Below, in pieces: positions 1-6,501 of a DNA stretch of 11,623 bases; positions within the stretch are counted from its first letter, which is position 1, and the number at the start of each line of letters is the position of its first letter. The notes under the pieces were generated by a model, which was not told where the DNA came from, did no database searches, and saw only the letters and a program-made list of their open reading frames with translations. The position numbers and the translations under genes were made by a program. The stretch lies in assembly GCA_027578815.1 (NCBI GenBank), contig JANBTH010000766.1, positions 1 to 11,623 on the forward strand, in the 5' to 3' direction. This stretch comes from Coemansia sp. RSA 1804 (taxonomy: Eukaryota; Kickxellomycota; Kickxellomycetes; Kickxellales; Kickxellaceae).

Positions 1-108
1 TGTTTTGTCTTTTAGACATGCTGCAAGCATACTATGTTTCATGTATCTGTTGTTTCTTTTCTTTTCTTTCTCATTCTTATTCTCTGTTGAATAAAACTTG
101 TCTTATTT
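1..108. other. 3' flank of the GT25 gene; pyrimidine-rich non-coding
   Basis: Short stretch downstream (in minus-strand sense) of the first GT25 stop codon. It is pyrimidine-rich on the plus strand (about 51-85) and has an AATAAA on the plus strand near 90-95. That hexamer would fit the end of a plus-strand gene lying left of the window rather than the minus-strand GT25 gene. A TTTTAG at about 10-15 resembles a 3' splice site, but there is too little sequence to support an exon. I see no coding sequence that can be assigned. Confidence 0.3.
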
Positions 109-1257
109 CTATAAAGTAGCCCTGGGTTTCTCAATGCTAGTGTTGCCATGTGCTGGATCCGCAGTATCCTTGCTGTTTGTAACAATCTTTGGCTTAAACC
201 ACGGCCAGTCCACGTATGGAGGCAGCGTCTGCGGATTGCTGGTTCGCAGCTTGAGATGGTAGAGCGTGGACTGGGACAGATACTGGGCTGTATCGCCGTC
301 CCTCAGCAGAGTCAGATCGCTCGGCAGCTCCTGCCTGCCAACCTGCACCATATAAGGCGGCGATGCGCCAAGGACAGTGGTCATTCCATACTCGATGCCC
401 ACCGCCAGAACAAGATCAATGTCCTGCCCAACCGTACTCAGTCGCTCTTCAAGCAACACAGAAAGCCGCTTTGCGCACTCTCTGGTCACCGCGTAGGCGT
501 GGAGACACATCGGGTATTCAGCCATATACAGCGAGAGGTTTCTTTGCAGAAAGGCGGCACGGTCAGCTGGATAATTAACGTCAGTTGCCATGGACACACG
601 ACCATGACCACGGCCGTCTTTGCTGGAAGTCGTGGATTCGGAGGCTGAGCCGTTTGCACGTATCAATGAAGCCGCTCCAGGCTCGCTTGCATCCGAAGTG
701 CAGTGTCCAAGATAAAGCATGTCCCAGTCGCTCTTGTAGCGCGCATACACCTGATCCATGATCAGCTTGTGCCGCTGCTTTAAGTCGATCTCCATATCAA
801 CATCATCCTCAAGAACCAGCGCTGTCTCTATGCCCTGGTCGACCATGCGCTTAAAGACGGCCAGATGGCTGAGATAGCACGCTAGATGTGTCCCGTTTGC
901 TGTGTAGCCATTCGCACGGCCCAGCGTGTCGGCCCTGGCGGCGTCAAATGTCTGTGCATAGTCAAACCGCAGCTGATGGAATTTTGCTAGACTTTCCATA
1001 TTTCGCCGTCGGTCAAATCGTGAAGGGATGTTTAGAACAAATATCTTTTGGAACCCCAGCGTAGAATTTTGTGCAAGGTAGTATCCACCATTGTCTGCCA
1101 CAGAGTAGCTCAGATACCGCAAAGTCATTAGAAAGGTAACAACGGCTCCACACAGGATAACCAGAGCCCGCCATCGAGCACACTTTCTTTGAAAGAAAAG
1201 CAGCATCTGTTTGAAGGTGCTAGTGCTATTAGGAGAATCGTCCTTGTCACGTATCAT
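109..1257 (-). CDS. Glycosyltransferase family 25 (GT25) type II membrane protein, likely active
   Basis: A 382-residue protein with GT25 features (the family of bacterial LPS galactosyl/glucosyltransferases and animal collagen galactosyltransferases), expected to transfer sugar to a luminal acceptor in the ER or Golgi. Seen: a short cytosolic tail, one hydrophobic anchor at about residues 31-47, then the family start KIFVLNIPSRFDRRRNM (71-87), a CYLSHL...F helix, the acidic motif LEDDVD (E150 D151 D152, D154), DWDMLYLGH, and a C-terminal YAVT...DIDLVLA segment. Several N-x-S/T sequons fit a luminal domain. I start at the ATG at 1257. The open frame extends 26 codons upstream, but only to a TTG and through AT-rich sequence. 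It lies 89 bp downstream of a paralogue on the same strand, so its promoter must lie in that spacer or it shares a transcript. Family assignment is good; the acceptor is unknown. There is a Ser/Gly-rich insert at about 200-220. Confidence 0.85.
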   Translation of the reverse strand: MIRDKDDSPNSTSTFKQMLLFFQRKCARWRALVILCGAVVTFLMTLRYLSYSVADNGGYYLAQNSTLGFQKIFVLNIPSRFDRRRNMESLAKFHQLRFDYAQTFDAARADTLGRANGYTANGTHLACYLSHLAVFKRMVDQGIETALVLEDDVDMEIDLKQRHKLIMDQVYARYKSDWDMLYLGHCTSDASEPGAASLIRANGSASESTTSSKDGRGHGRVSMATDVNYPADRAAFLQRNLSLYMAEYPMCLHAYAVTRECAKRLSVLLEERLSTVGQDIDLVLAVGIEYGMTTVLGASPPYMVQVGRQELPSDLTLLRDGDTAQYLSQSTLYHLKLRTSNPQTLPPYVDWPWFKPKIVTNSKDTADPAHGNTSIEKPRATL

Positions 1258-1346
1258 TGTTTGCAATAATGTACTGTCTGCGACAGTGATTGAAAAAAAA
1301 TAAATAAAGGCAAGTAGAAAATAAAAATAAGGCAATTACAACACAA

Positions 1347-2348
1347 CTAGTACGGCCAGATTTCGGCAACATCGTCGTATGGAGGATAAGTTGAAGGCTG
1401 GTCTGCTCGTATGGAGATTGCGCTTAAAACAGATTCCCTTAGAAACTGCTTGCTATTATTATTTGATTCTGGGTCGTATATTGCAATTGGCGGGGGCGCG
1501 ATGCTGTACGCTATTGACAGTCCAACCATGGCTATATCTGCCAGAATAAAGTCTAGATCGTGGGCTTCATTAGCCATTCTCTGTGCCAAACGCCGGCCCA
1601 TCCGACGGGCCATTCTTCCACTAAGCGCATATGCGTGCGTTCCTCTTGGAAAGGTCGAGCGATACGATAATGTACGACGTTGCAGAAACTCTTTCTTGAT
1701 CCAGTACCGCTCCAGCTTGGCTTGGGTTGCATCTCCTGACAAATGAGCTGTTCTGTTTAGCTGGTAAAGTGCCTGCTTAAGCTCATCTACCATGGGTTCT
1801 GCTGGCTCTGAGTCTGTGCGTCCGACAAATAGAATATCGTATTCCTTGGCCACTCCGCCTCCCAACGCCGCTGCGAGTCGTGGCTTTAGATCCATCTCAA
1901 CGTCTACTGCACAGCTGAGGATCAGTGCAGACCCAATGTTTTGATGCTCCATCTCTGCATATATCTTTCTATGGGTCAAGAGCTCAGCTACACTTTCGAC
2001 ACTTCCTTTGTATTTATTCTGAATCTGCAACTGTTCAGCAGAGCCAGACGTAATGGTTTGCACAAATTCAATATTAATGTCAGAAAACCTTGCAATTGCC
2101 TGCATGTTGAGCCGACAGCTCTCTTTATCCAACAGTTTGTTGTTCTCATATTTGGAGGAATATGTCACAAATATCTTGTGGAATCCTAGCGTCCTGTTAA
2201 GAGCATCGCTATAGGCTTTAGACTCGGCTATGAGGCTAGATGATATGGAATTATGCGAGTAGATCCTAGCTGCAAAAAAGCACACGACTAGGAGTATGAA
2301 CAAGATGTAGAATGTCCGTAACCCGGGTAAGCCCTTGGTATAACACAT
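1347..2348 (-). CDS. Divergent GT25 paralogue lacking the acidic active-site motif (probable pseudoenzyme)
   Basis: A 333-residue protein colinear with the neighbouring GT25. Both have an N-terminal anchor (here residues about 12-28), a luminal stem ending NRTLGFHKIFV (versus NSTLGFQKIFV), then ALILSCAVDVEMDLK (versus ALVLEDDVDMEIDLK), YDILFVGR (versus WDMLYLGH), THAYALSGR (versus LHAYAVTRE), HDLDFILA (versus QDIDLVLA) and a final PPYDD (versus PPYVDWP). The EDD triad is replaced by Ser145-Cys146-Ala147, and the basic RFDRRRNM segment is degraded to KESCRLNM. The frame is open throughout with a proper ATG, so this is not a decayed pseudogene by reading frame. Inference: a catalytically dead or repurposed paralogue, perhaps a partner or chaperone of the active enzyme, by analogy with pseudo-glycosyltransferases in other families. 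The alternative is an active enzyme using a different metal or donor site. It sits directly upstream of the active copy on the same strand. Confidence 0.75.
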   Translation of the reverse strand: MCYTKGLPGLRTFYILFILLVVCFFAARIYSHNSISSSLIAESKAYSDALNRTLGFHKIFVTYSSKYENNKLLDKESCRLNMQAIARFSDINIEFVQTITSGSAEQLQIQNKYKGSVESVAELLTHRKIYAEMEHQNIGSALILSCAVDVEMDLKPRLAAALGGGVAKEYDILFVGRTDSEPAEPMVDELKQALYQLNRTAHLSGDATQAKLERYWIKKEFLQRRTLSYRSTFPRGTHAYALSGRMARRMGRRLAQRMANEAHDLDFILADIAMVGLSIAYSIAPPPIAIYDPESNNNSKQFLRESVLSAISIRADQPSTYPPYDDVAEIWPY

Positions 2349-2524
2349 CGTTCTGTATGGATACGCGACTTTTCACTACAAACACTCTAAGCAAAAGATT
2401 TTATTCAAATTGAATTATTTAACAATGAGGAACATTTACTTTTCAGCTGTTAACATTTTTGATCTTTTTCTGATATAAAAAGACTCTTTTAGTTGTCTTT
2501 TTTGAACAGGGAACCATAAAGCGG

Positions 2525-2551
2525 GGGATGAAATTGTAATCCCATCATCCC
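2525..2551. repeat. Perfect 7-bp inverted repeat with 13-bp spacer
   Basis: GGGATGA (2525-2531) is mirrored by TCATCCC (2545-2551), and an inner ATCCC at 2539-2543 gives an alternative pairing with GGGAT. It lies 177 bp upstream of the GT25-like start at 2348, a plausible position for a regulatory protein site in that promoter or in one reading rightward. The sequence match is direct; the role is inference. Confidence 0.35.
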
Positions 2552-2602
2552 ACCATGCTTTGTTTATTGCGTGAAAACGTGCTATTTCGTTGTTTCTTCC
2601 AC

Positions 2603-2614
2603 GGAATAAAAGGC
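2603..2614 (+). promoter_or_regulatory. TATA-like element GGAATAAAAGGC
   Basis: GGAATAAAAGGC resembles the better TATA box GGTATAAAAGGC upstream of the secreted-protein gene at about 10114-10125, matching at 11 of 12 positions. It lies about 85 bp before the ATG of the small hydrophobic ORF at 2688. This is suggestive only, because AT-rich fungal intergenic DNA contains such strings by chance. Confidence 0.25.
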
Positions 2615-2687
2615 CATGTGCTCTCTCATTTTGGCAATAGTCAAAAACAGTGCAAGAAAAAAGTTATTCCATTAGATAAACAAATAA

Positions 2688-2828
2688 ATGGATAGATTTT
2701 TCTGCATCCTTTTGGCCTGCTATGTTGGTGTTGGCGTTGGTGTTGGCTTTGGTGTGTCTGTCTGGCTTCTGATTGTATCGACTTTGACTGCTAACACGTA
2801 TCAAACACCACTTGGTAAAGCAGGGTGA
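2688..2828 (+). CDS. Candidate small hydrophobic membrane/secreted peptide (46 aa)
   Basis: A 46-codon frame beginning MDRFFCILLACYVGVGVG and continuing through a second hydrophobic run (VSVWLLIV). Hydrophobicity spans residues about 4-31, like a signal-anchor or single membrane segment. The ATG has A at -3 and is preceded by a TATA-like element about 85 bp upstream. The Gly-Val alternation is encoded by a 12-bp tandem repeat. A possible intron begins at GGTAAAG (2815), with TTAAC as a candidate branch point (2859-2863) and AAG acceptor ending 2883. Splicing would replace the last residues by a short Cys-containing tail ending at a TAA soon after. No family is recognised, and chance cannot be excluded at this length. 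Confidence 0.22.
   Translation: MDRFFCILLACYVGVGVGVGFGVSVWLLIVSTLTANTYQTPLGKAG
2724..2753 (+). repeat. 12-bp tandem repeat, two perfect copies plus a partial
   Basis: GTTGGTGTTGGC occurs at 2724-2735 and again at 2736-2747, followed by a degenerate half copy. In the plus frame of the candidate small ORF it encodes Val-Gly alternation. Because 12 is a multiple of 3, copy-number change would keep the frame open. Confidence 0.7.
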
Positions 2829-2894
2829 CTAACTTTGGACTTTTCTTTTCCAAATATATTAACTTATTTCCATTTGAAACAAGGATGTTTCTGT

Positions 2895-2999
2895 TTACCT
2901 GCGCTTCATCAATTGCCATAAAAAGAAAAACCACAGCACAAAAAATTCCAAAAAGACCAAGGCGCTTATATTAATTAAAAACACACGCAGATGCATCAT
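2895..2999 (-). other. Minus-strand hydrophobic micro-ORF (34 codons)
   Basis: An open frame from an ATG at 2999 encoding an almost uninterrupted aromatic/aliphatic run (core ALVFLEFFVLWFFFLW) and ending QLMKRR before TAA. This is the layout of a single membrane segment with a basic cytosolic tail. Its ATG overlaps the TGA that ends another hydrophobic minus-strand frame. The encoding DNA is T-rich on this strand, which by itself gives Phe/Leu/Trp-rich translations, so it may be meaningless. Confidence 0.12.
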
Positions 3000-3142
3000 A
3001 AAACATCTTCAGTATGGCTGCACCAAAACTGAGAGCTTTGGGGATCCTGTATGTCAATTCCATGTGTGACCAAGATACTAACCAAATAAAGCAGAAAGAA
3101 GGCGAAAACAATGAAGGGAACAATACCGGCTACACATGCTTT
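2996..3142 (-). other. Minus-strand open frame with a membrane-segment-like exon, no ATG
   Basis: A 48-codon frame without its own useful ATG, containing VAGIVPFIVFAFFLLYLVSI followed by LVTHGIDIQDPQSSQFW and a TGA. The combination of a clean hydrophobic span, flanking small/polar residues and a hydrophilic tail is more protein-like than most shadow frames. It could be a terminal exon with acceptor AG at 3139-3140 or 3130-3131, preceded by an exon in 3241-3420. I could not join it to any upstream donor in phase with confidence. Confidence 0.15.
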
Positions 3143-3644
3143 TCAGCACATTTGCATTGCATTCCATATGTCCAAAAGGAAATGAAACAAGCGAGCAATG
3201 CAAATACGGATGTTGCTCGGCTACAAGCAAATCACCCTGCCATTTCCATCTGCTTGTTCGTGTAGATAAAAAAGTATTGTCCACCAAACAGACTATACAT
3301 GCAATTATTTGCCGTTGACCCAGGTCTTACCATTACACCAAACACGGCCAGGTTCATACAAAAGGCAGAGGTTTTGGCATGTTTAGCAACCAGTTGAAGA
3401 TGACATGATTTGGCCATATTTTCCCACTTTCCTTCTACACCATCTTAATTGCTACACAGCTACTGGACATCCAACTAATCGGTTGTGGTGTTCTGGCAAT
3501 GTCAATCTAACACAAACAACAACTTTGCGCTCTGTTGCCACAGTGTTGGCACATGCTTCTTTTCTACTCTACATTATTTCCACCAGCACTCGCGTTATTT
3601 TCTCCTCTATTTGCTCTTTGTTTATCATTCTAACCCCGAGAGCG

Positions 3645-5537
3645 ATGGAGGCATACATGTCTGTGCTCTTCAACATGAAAGGCACCAGTCGCCACTCGCG
3701 AGGCCCTTTAGTCTTTGGCAGAAGGGAGTCTACACGACTGGCAAATATATCTCTTGTGGATGTAAACGTTGACGACGAGTCTGTGGTCCGTCGCGTCATC
3801 CAGCAAATAAGCATGGGCGACTTTGCACACTTGCCGCCCATGAGCGTTCTTAAAAGGCTGTTGCAGAGCGAAAGACACAGTGCTATACTCCAGAAGGTGT
3901 ACCGGCACTTATCGCTTAGCAACCTGTCAATTGACGGAACAACCGCGCGTGTTCTGTCGGTTATTTTGCTTTCTCCGCAATGCTGCTGCCAATATGTGCA
4001 CATCCACCGATGTTCATTTACCGAGCAAGGCAGAAATATACTGTTTTCGGCTCTGTCGGTGATGGCAGCAACCCTGGGTCCACACAGGCACATTCATCTT
4101 CCCGCTTCCGGCTTTGTAGGCAGCAGCTCCAGCAAAAAAAATATTTCATGCAAGACACGCATCGCTGAAAATGGATACGCCAATGCTTTAGAATCCGTGT
4201 CATCTGTTGCTGTGGCTGAGAAGGAATGTCACATGTCTGCAGGGCTTGTTGAGCTGAATTACACGCAAATTGGGGTATCCGACCGCAATTACTATACATT
4301 GACTGACGTTCTGCTGCAGCAGTCGTACCTCCATACCCTCAACCTCAGCAACAACGCAATGGTTCCAAAATCCACAGAGCGTCTGATTGAGGCCATTTCC
4401 AGCGGATGTCCTAGTCTGCGAGTTCTGGATCTCTCTGGTAATCTGCTACGCACTGACGGTGCACAGATAATAGCCAGGTATTTAATTTCAAAAGGTCGGA
4501 ATCTCGAGTCACTTAATGTAAGTGGAAATCAGATCCCACCAGAAGGCGGCGTGGCGTTGGCAAATTCGCTGAGCGCTCGATTCGGATCCAAGCTAAAAAT
4601 GCTAAACGTCGGCATGAACCAGTTTGAAATAGCCGGCTCCGAGGCTCTAGGCCATGCCCTTGCAGAAAATAGACGCCTTGAGCAGCTGGTCATCTCTCAA
4701 AACAATATTTTGGATAACGGATGCAGGCTTCTCTTTGAGGGCTTAAGAAGCAACAATACGTTACTCAGCATTGACATTTCGGGAAACCTTCTTACGCATA
4801 TATCGGCACGAAGTGTTTCCAGCTACATGACTAGCAGAAGCAGTGCTAGCAGCACCAGACTCGGGTTTGATTCTACGGGTATTCGCACGTTAAACATGTC
4901 GGCCAACCCTCTAGGCGATGAAGGAATAGCCGCACTTTGTTCTGGGTTGCAAAGCAACTCGCATCTTGTGCACCTGTTTTTAGACAACGTGGAAGCTGCC
5001 GATCCTGGCGTAGAGAATGTTCGTCAGTTACTCCAGACAACAGCCAAAAATAAGATATCGCTTCTAACGCTATCATTGCGCCAAAACCGACACGTTACAC
5101 ATGTAGGGATTGGGGCTCTAGCAGATGGCTGTTTACAAAACAGGTCCATTCTGCGCATCGCAGTTGATATGTGCTTTGGCCGATGGAGCACCGTGTGGGA
5201 CAAGGCAGAACGTGCATTTATCGCCAACACAATGCGCGCAATCGACAGATACAAGGTTCCTTTGCTCATGGTTACCCGCGGCCGGATACTGCTCTGCCAG
5301 TACAAGAGACAGCGGATTGGATCAAGTACCCAACGGCTGCCCGAGGAAATATGCCTTGCCATCCTTTCTGCGCTTGACAAACATGGTGTGCTCACTGCCA
5401 AACAAAAGTGCGTGGTCTTTAAAATTGCTCAAAGAATGTCCAACAAATACCCAAGCAAAAGAGCTCTTTTATCCGCAATTCTAGGTTCCGACTATCGATT
5501 TGTTTCTGAAATAATGAAAACACTCCACTCGTTTTAG
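3645..5537 (+). CDS. Leucine-rich repeat protein, ribonuclease-inhibitor type (RNI-like)
   Basis: A 630-residue protein from the ATG at 3645, predicted to be a scaffold or ligand-binding horseshoe without catalytic motifs. Repeats of about 28-30 residues with the RI-like LxxLxLSxN core are visible at about 229 (LHTLNLSNN), 258 (LRVLDLSGN), 287 (LESLNVSGN), 316 (LKMLNVGMN), 345 (LEQLVISQN), 373 (LLSIDISGN), 412 (IRTLNMSAN), 440 and 472. One or two weaker repeats lie near 87-125. A Ser-rich insert separates the repeats at 373 and 412, and a polar insert lies at about 140-205. The last 70 residues form a distinct helical segment beginning LPEEICLAIL (about 565), which resembles the start of an F-box-like helix but is not convincing. 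I reject the 80-codon upstream extension to 3405, which reads through pyrimidine-rich leader sequence. The gene converges with gatC, with 117 bp between stops. Family clear, function unknown. Confidence 0.8.
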   Translation: MEAYMSVLFNMKGTSRHSRGPLVFGRRESTRLANISLVDVNVDDESVVRRVIQQISMGDFAHLPPMSVLKRLLQSERHSAILQKVYRHLSLSNLSIDGTTARVLSVILLSPQCCCQYVHIHRCSFTEQGRNILFSALSVMAATLGPHRHIHLPASGFVGSSSSKKNISCKTRIAENGYANALESVSSVAVAEKECHMSAGLVELNYTQIGVSDRNYYTLTDVLLQQSYLHTLNLSNNAMVPKSTERLIEAISSGCPSLRVLDLSGNLLRTDGAQIIARYLISKGRNLESLNVSGNQIPPEGGVALANSLSARFGSKLKMLNVGMNQFEIAGSEALGHALAENRRLEQLVISQNNILDNGCRLLFEGLRSNNTLLSIDISGNLLTHISARSVSSYMTSRSSASSTRLGFDSTGIRTLNMSANPLGDEGIAALCSGLQSNSHLVHLFLDNVEAADPGVENVRQLLQTTAKNKISLLTLSLRQNRHVTHVGIGALADGCLQNRSILRIAVDMCFGRWSTVWDKAERAFIANTMRAIDRYKVPLLMVTRGRILLCQYKRQRIGSSTQRLPEEICLAILSALDKHGVLTAKQKCVVFKIAQRMSNKYPSKRALLSAILGSDYRFVSEIMKTLHSF

Positions 5538-5654
5538 CCCAAGAAGAAGCCAAGATTTACACCAAACTAATGGTTTTTTGCATGTTTGAGGCGGTATATT
5601 TTGACATTATCCCTTTAAGCGCTATCATAGAAAGCCACAAGCGGTTACTGAAGT

Positions 5655-6167
5655 TCAGTCCTCAGCAATAAGATATGCTCCGCTTCTCTTCTTTGCCATG
5701 TCAAGCACCTTTTCTCCAATTTGAAGATCCAGCTCGGCTGACAGCTGGAGACCGCCCTCTGGCTCGTCGCTTGTGAATACCACAGGATTGGTAATACGCA
5801 CCAGGGGTCTAACTGACTCTAAATCCTCGCATATCGCCACTGCTTGAATATGGCTTAGAAAGTCGCGGAGCTTGTTGATATCGGTCAGAACATGCTCAAA
5901 ATGTTCTGATCCTTTGGACACATCGGGCAGCTTGAGACCAGACAGGGCATATAGGTGCACCAGCTCGGCTTTCCCTAGGCTTTCCTCAAGGCTGCTTTTG
6001 TGCATAGCGTCGTTCGGCCGCTTGAGCAGCTTGGATACTGACCAAGAGGGCTTATCGAGCGGAAAGGCGCTCACTCTTCGCAGCTGCTGCCGCACCAGAG
6101 CTAGGCTGACCGATTGTGTGTGACATAGCGTTGATCGCAACCTTGTTCCAATTTTTAAGCACTTCAT
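5655..6167 (-). CDS. gatC: Mitochondrial glutamyl-tRNA(Gln) amidotransferase subunit C (GatC-like)
   Basis: A 170-residue GatC-like protein. In the GatCAB complex GatC wraps around and stabilises GatA/GatB, which convert Glu-tRNA(Gln) to Gln-tRNA(Gln) in mitochondria. Seen: an N-terminal segment rich in Arg/Lys with no acidic residues (MKCLKIGTRLRSTLCH), consistent with a mitochondrial presequence; a PSWSVSKLL motif at about 41-49, as in eukaryotic GatC proteins; then the GatC helix pair (ELVHLYALSGLKLP ... FEHVLTDINKLRDFLSHIQ) and the VRPLV motif. I start at the ATG at 6167; frames extending to 6260 add a T-rich, non-presequence-like stretch. The C-terminal tail (about 130-170) is longer than in bacterial GatC. 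Divergent from the SWT1-like gene (334 bp between starts). Assignment rests on short motifs, so confidence is moderate to good. Confidence 0.78.
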   Translation of the reverse strand: MKCLKIGTRLRSTLCHTQSVSLALVRQQLRRVSAFPLDKPSWSVSKLLKRPNDAMHKSSLEESLGKAELVHLYALSGLKLPDVSKGSEHFEHVLTDINKLRDFLSHIQAVAICEDLESVRPLVRITNPVVFTSDEPEGGLQLSAELDLQIGEKVLDMAKKRSGAYLIAED

Positions 6168-6501
6168 TATGTTGTAAAAAAATATACAGAGACAAACACA
6201 ATATTTACAGAAACTCTTTGACAAAGTGCGCATTTCCACTAGCGGTAAACAAGACAGCATCGCAAGACCTTATCTAGTGATTGTGGGTGTTTAAAACTCT
6301 GCCAGACAATGACGAAATTGATTATTCTCTTTTTGCTTTGTCTTTTATTTTTTTGTTGTTATTAACTAATATTGTATTTTTAGTGCGTTCTATTTAATTT
6401 CAAGTTTTATCTTTGAATTTAAATTTGCTTTTGGGAAGGAGACTTTTCTGGATTTCAGCGTATTACCACTGCCTACGTACAAGTGCGTAACTTGGCGTAG
6501 C
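6168..6501. promoter_or_regulatory. Divergent promoter region between gatC and SWT1-like gene
   Basis: A 334-bp spacer between two divergent starts, with long T-runs and A/T tracts (about 6325-6430) typical of nucleosome-poor fungal promoters. No clear TATA box is seen on either strand. It contains a string that looks like the end of an intron in plus sense: ATTAACTAAT (6361-6370) followed by TATTTTTAG (acceptor 6382-6383), with a GGTAAAC donor-like site at 6244-6250. This could be a 5' UTR intron of the SWT1-like gene. No protein-coding frame other than the rejected gatC extension is supported. Confidence 0.5.

Larger units (their letters stand above)
2349..3644. other. 1.3 kb gap without a confident gene; promoters plus hydrophobic short ORFs
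   Basis: This stretch separates the divergent GT25 pair (minus) and LRR gene (plus) and must carry both promoters. It is AT-rich. Features I can see are a 7-bp inverted repeat (2525-2551), TATA-like TATAAAA (2474-2480) and GGAATAAAAGGC (around 2603-2614), a 12-bp tandem repeat (2724-2747), and short hydrophobic frames on both strands listed separately. The minus strand also carries a donor-like GTAAGA at 3330 and a 61-codon open frame ending at 3232. None of these frames is a family I recognise. The last part (about 3540-3640) is pyrimidine-rich and looks like the LRR 5' leader. Confidence 0.5.

Noticed and set aside
148..648. Plus-strand 166-codon open frame
   Set aside because: It is antisense to the GT25 gene, with no recognisable motif and no promoter; it reads as a shadow of the real gene.
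1258..1335. 26-codon N-terminal extension of the first GT25 protein, giving a second hydrophobic segment
   Set aside because: The extension begins at TTG, not ATG, and runs through AT-rich spacer. The ATG at 1257 gives a normal type II membrane topology.
3014..3265. Plus-strand 83-codon frame starting MAAPKLRALG
   Set aside because: Composition is unremarkable, with no motif, signal peptide or neighbouring promoter. It opposes minus-strand frames that are at least as protein-like, so I could not support it as a gene.
6168..6260. N-terminal extension of the GatC-like protein to upstream ATGs
   Set aside because: The added residues are Cys/Phe-rich from a T-rich leader. Starting at 6167 gives a basic, amphipathic mitochondrial presequence.
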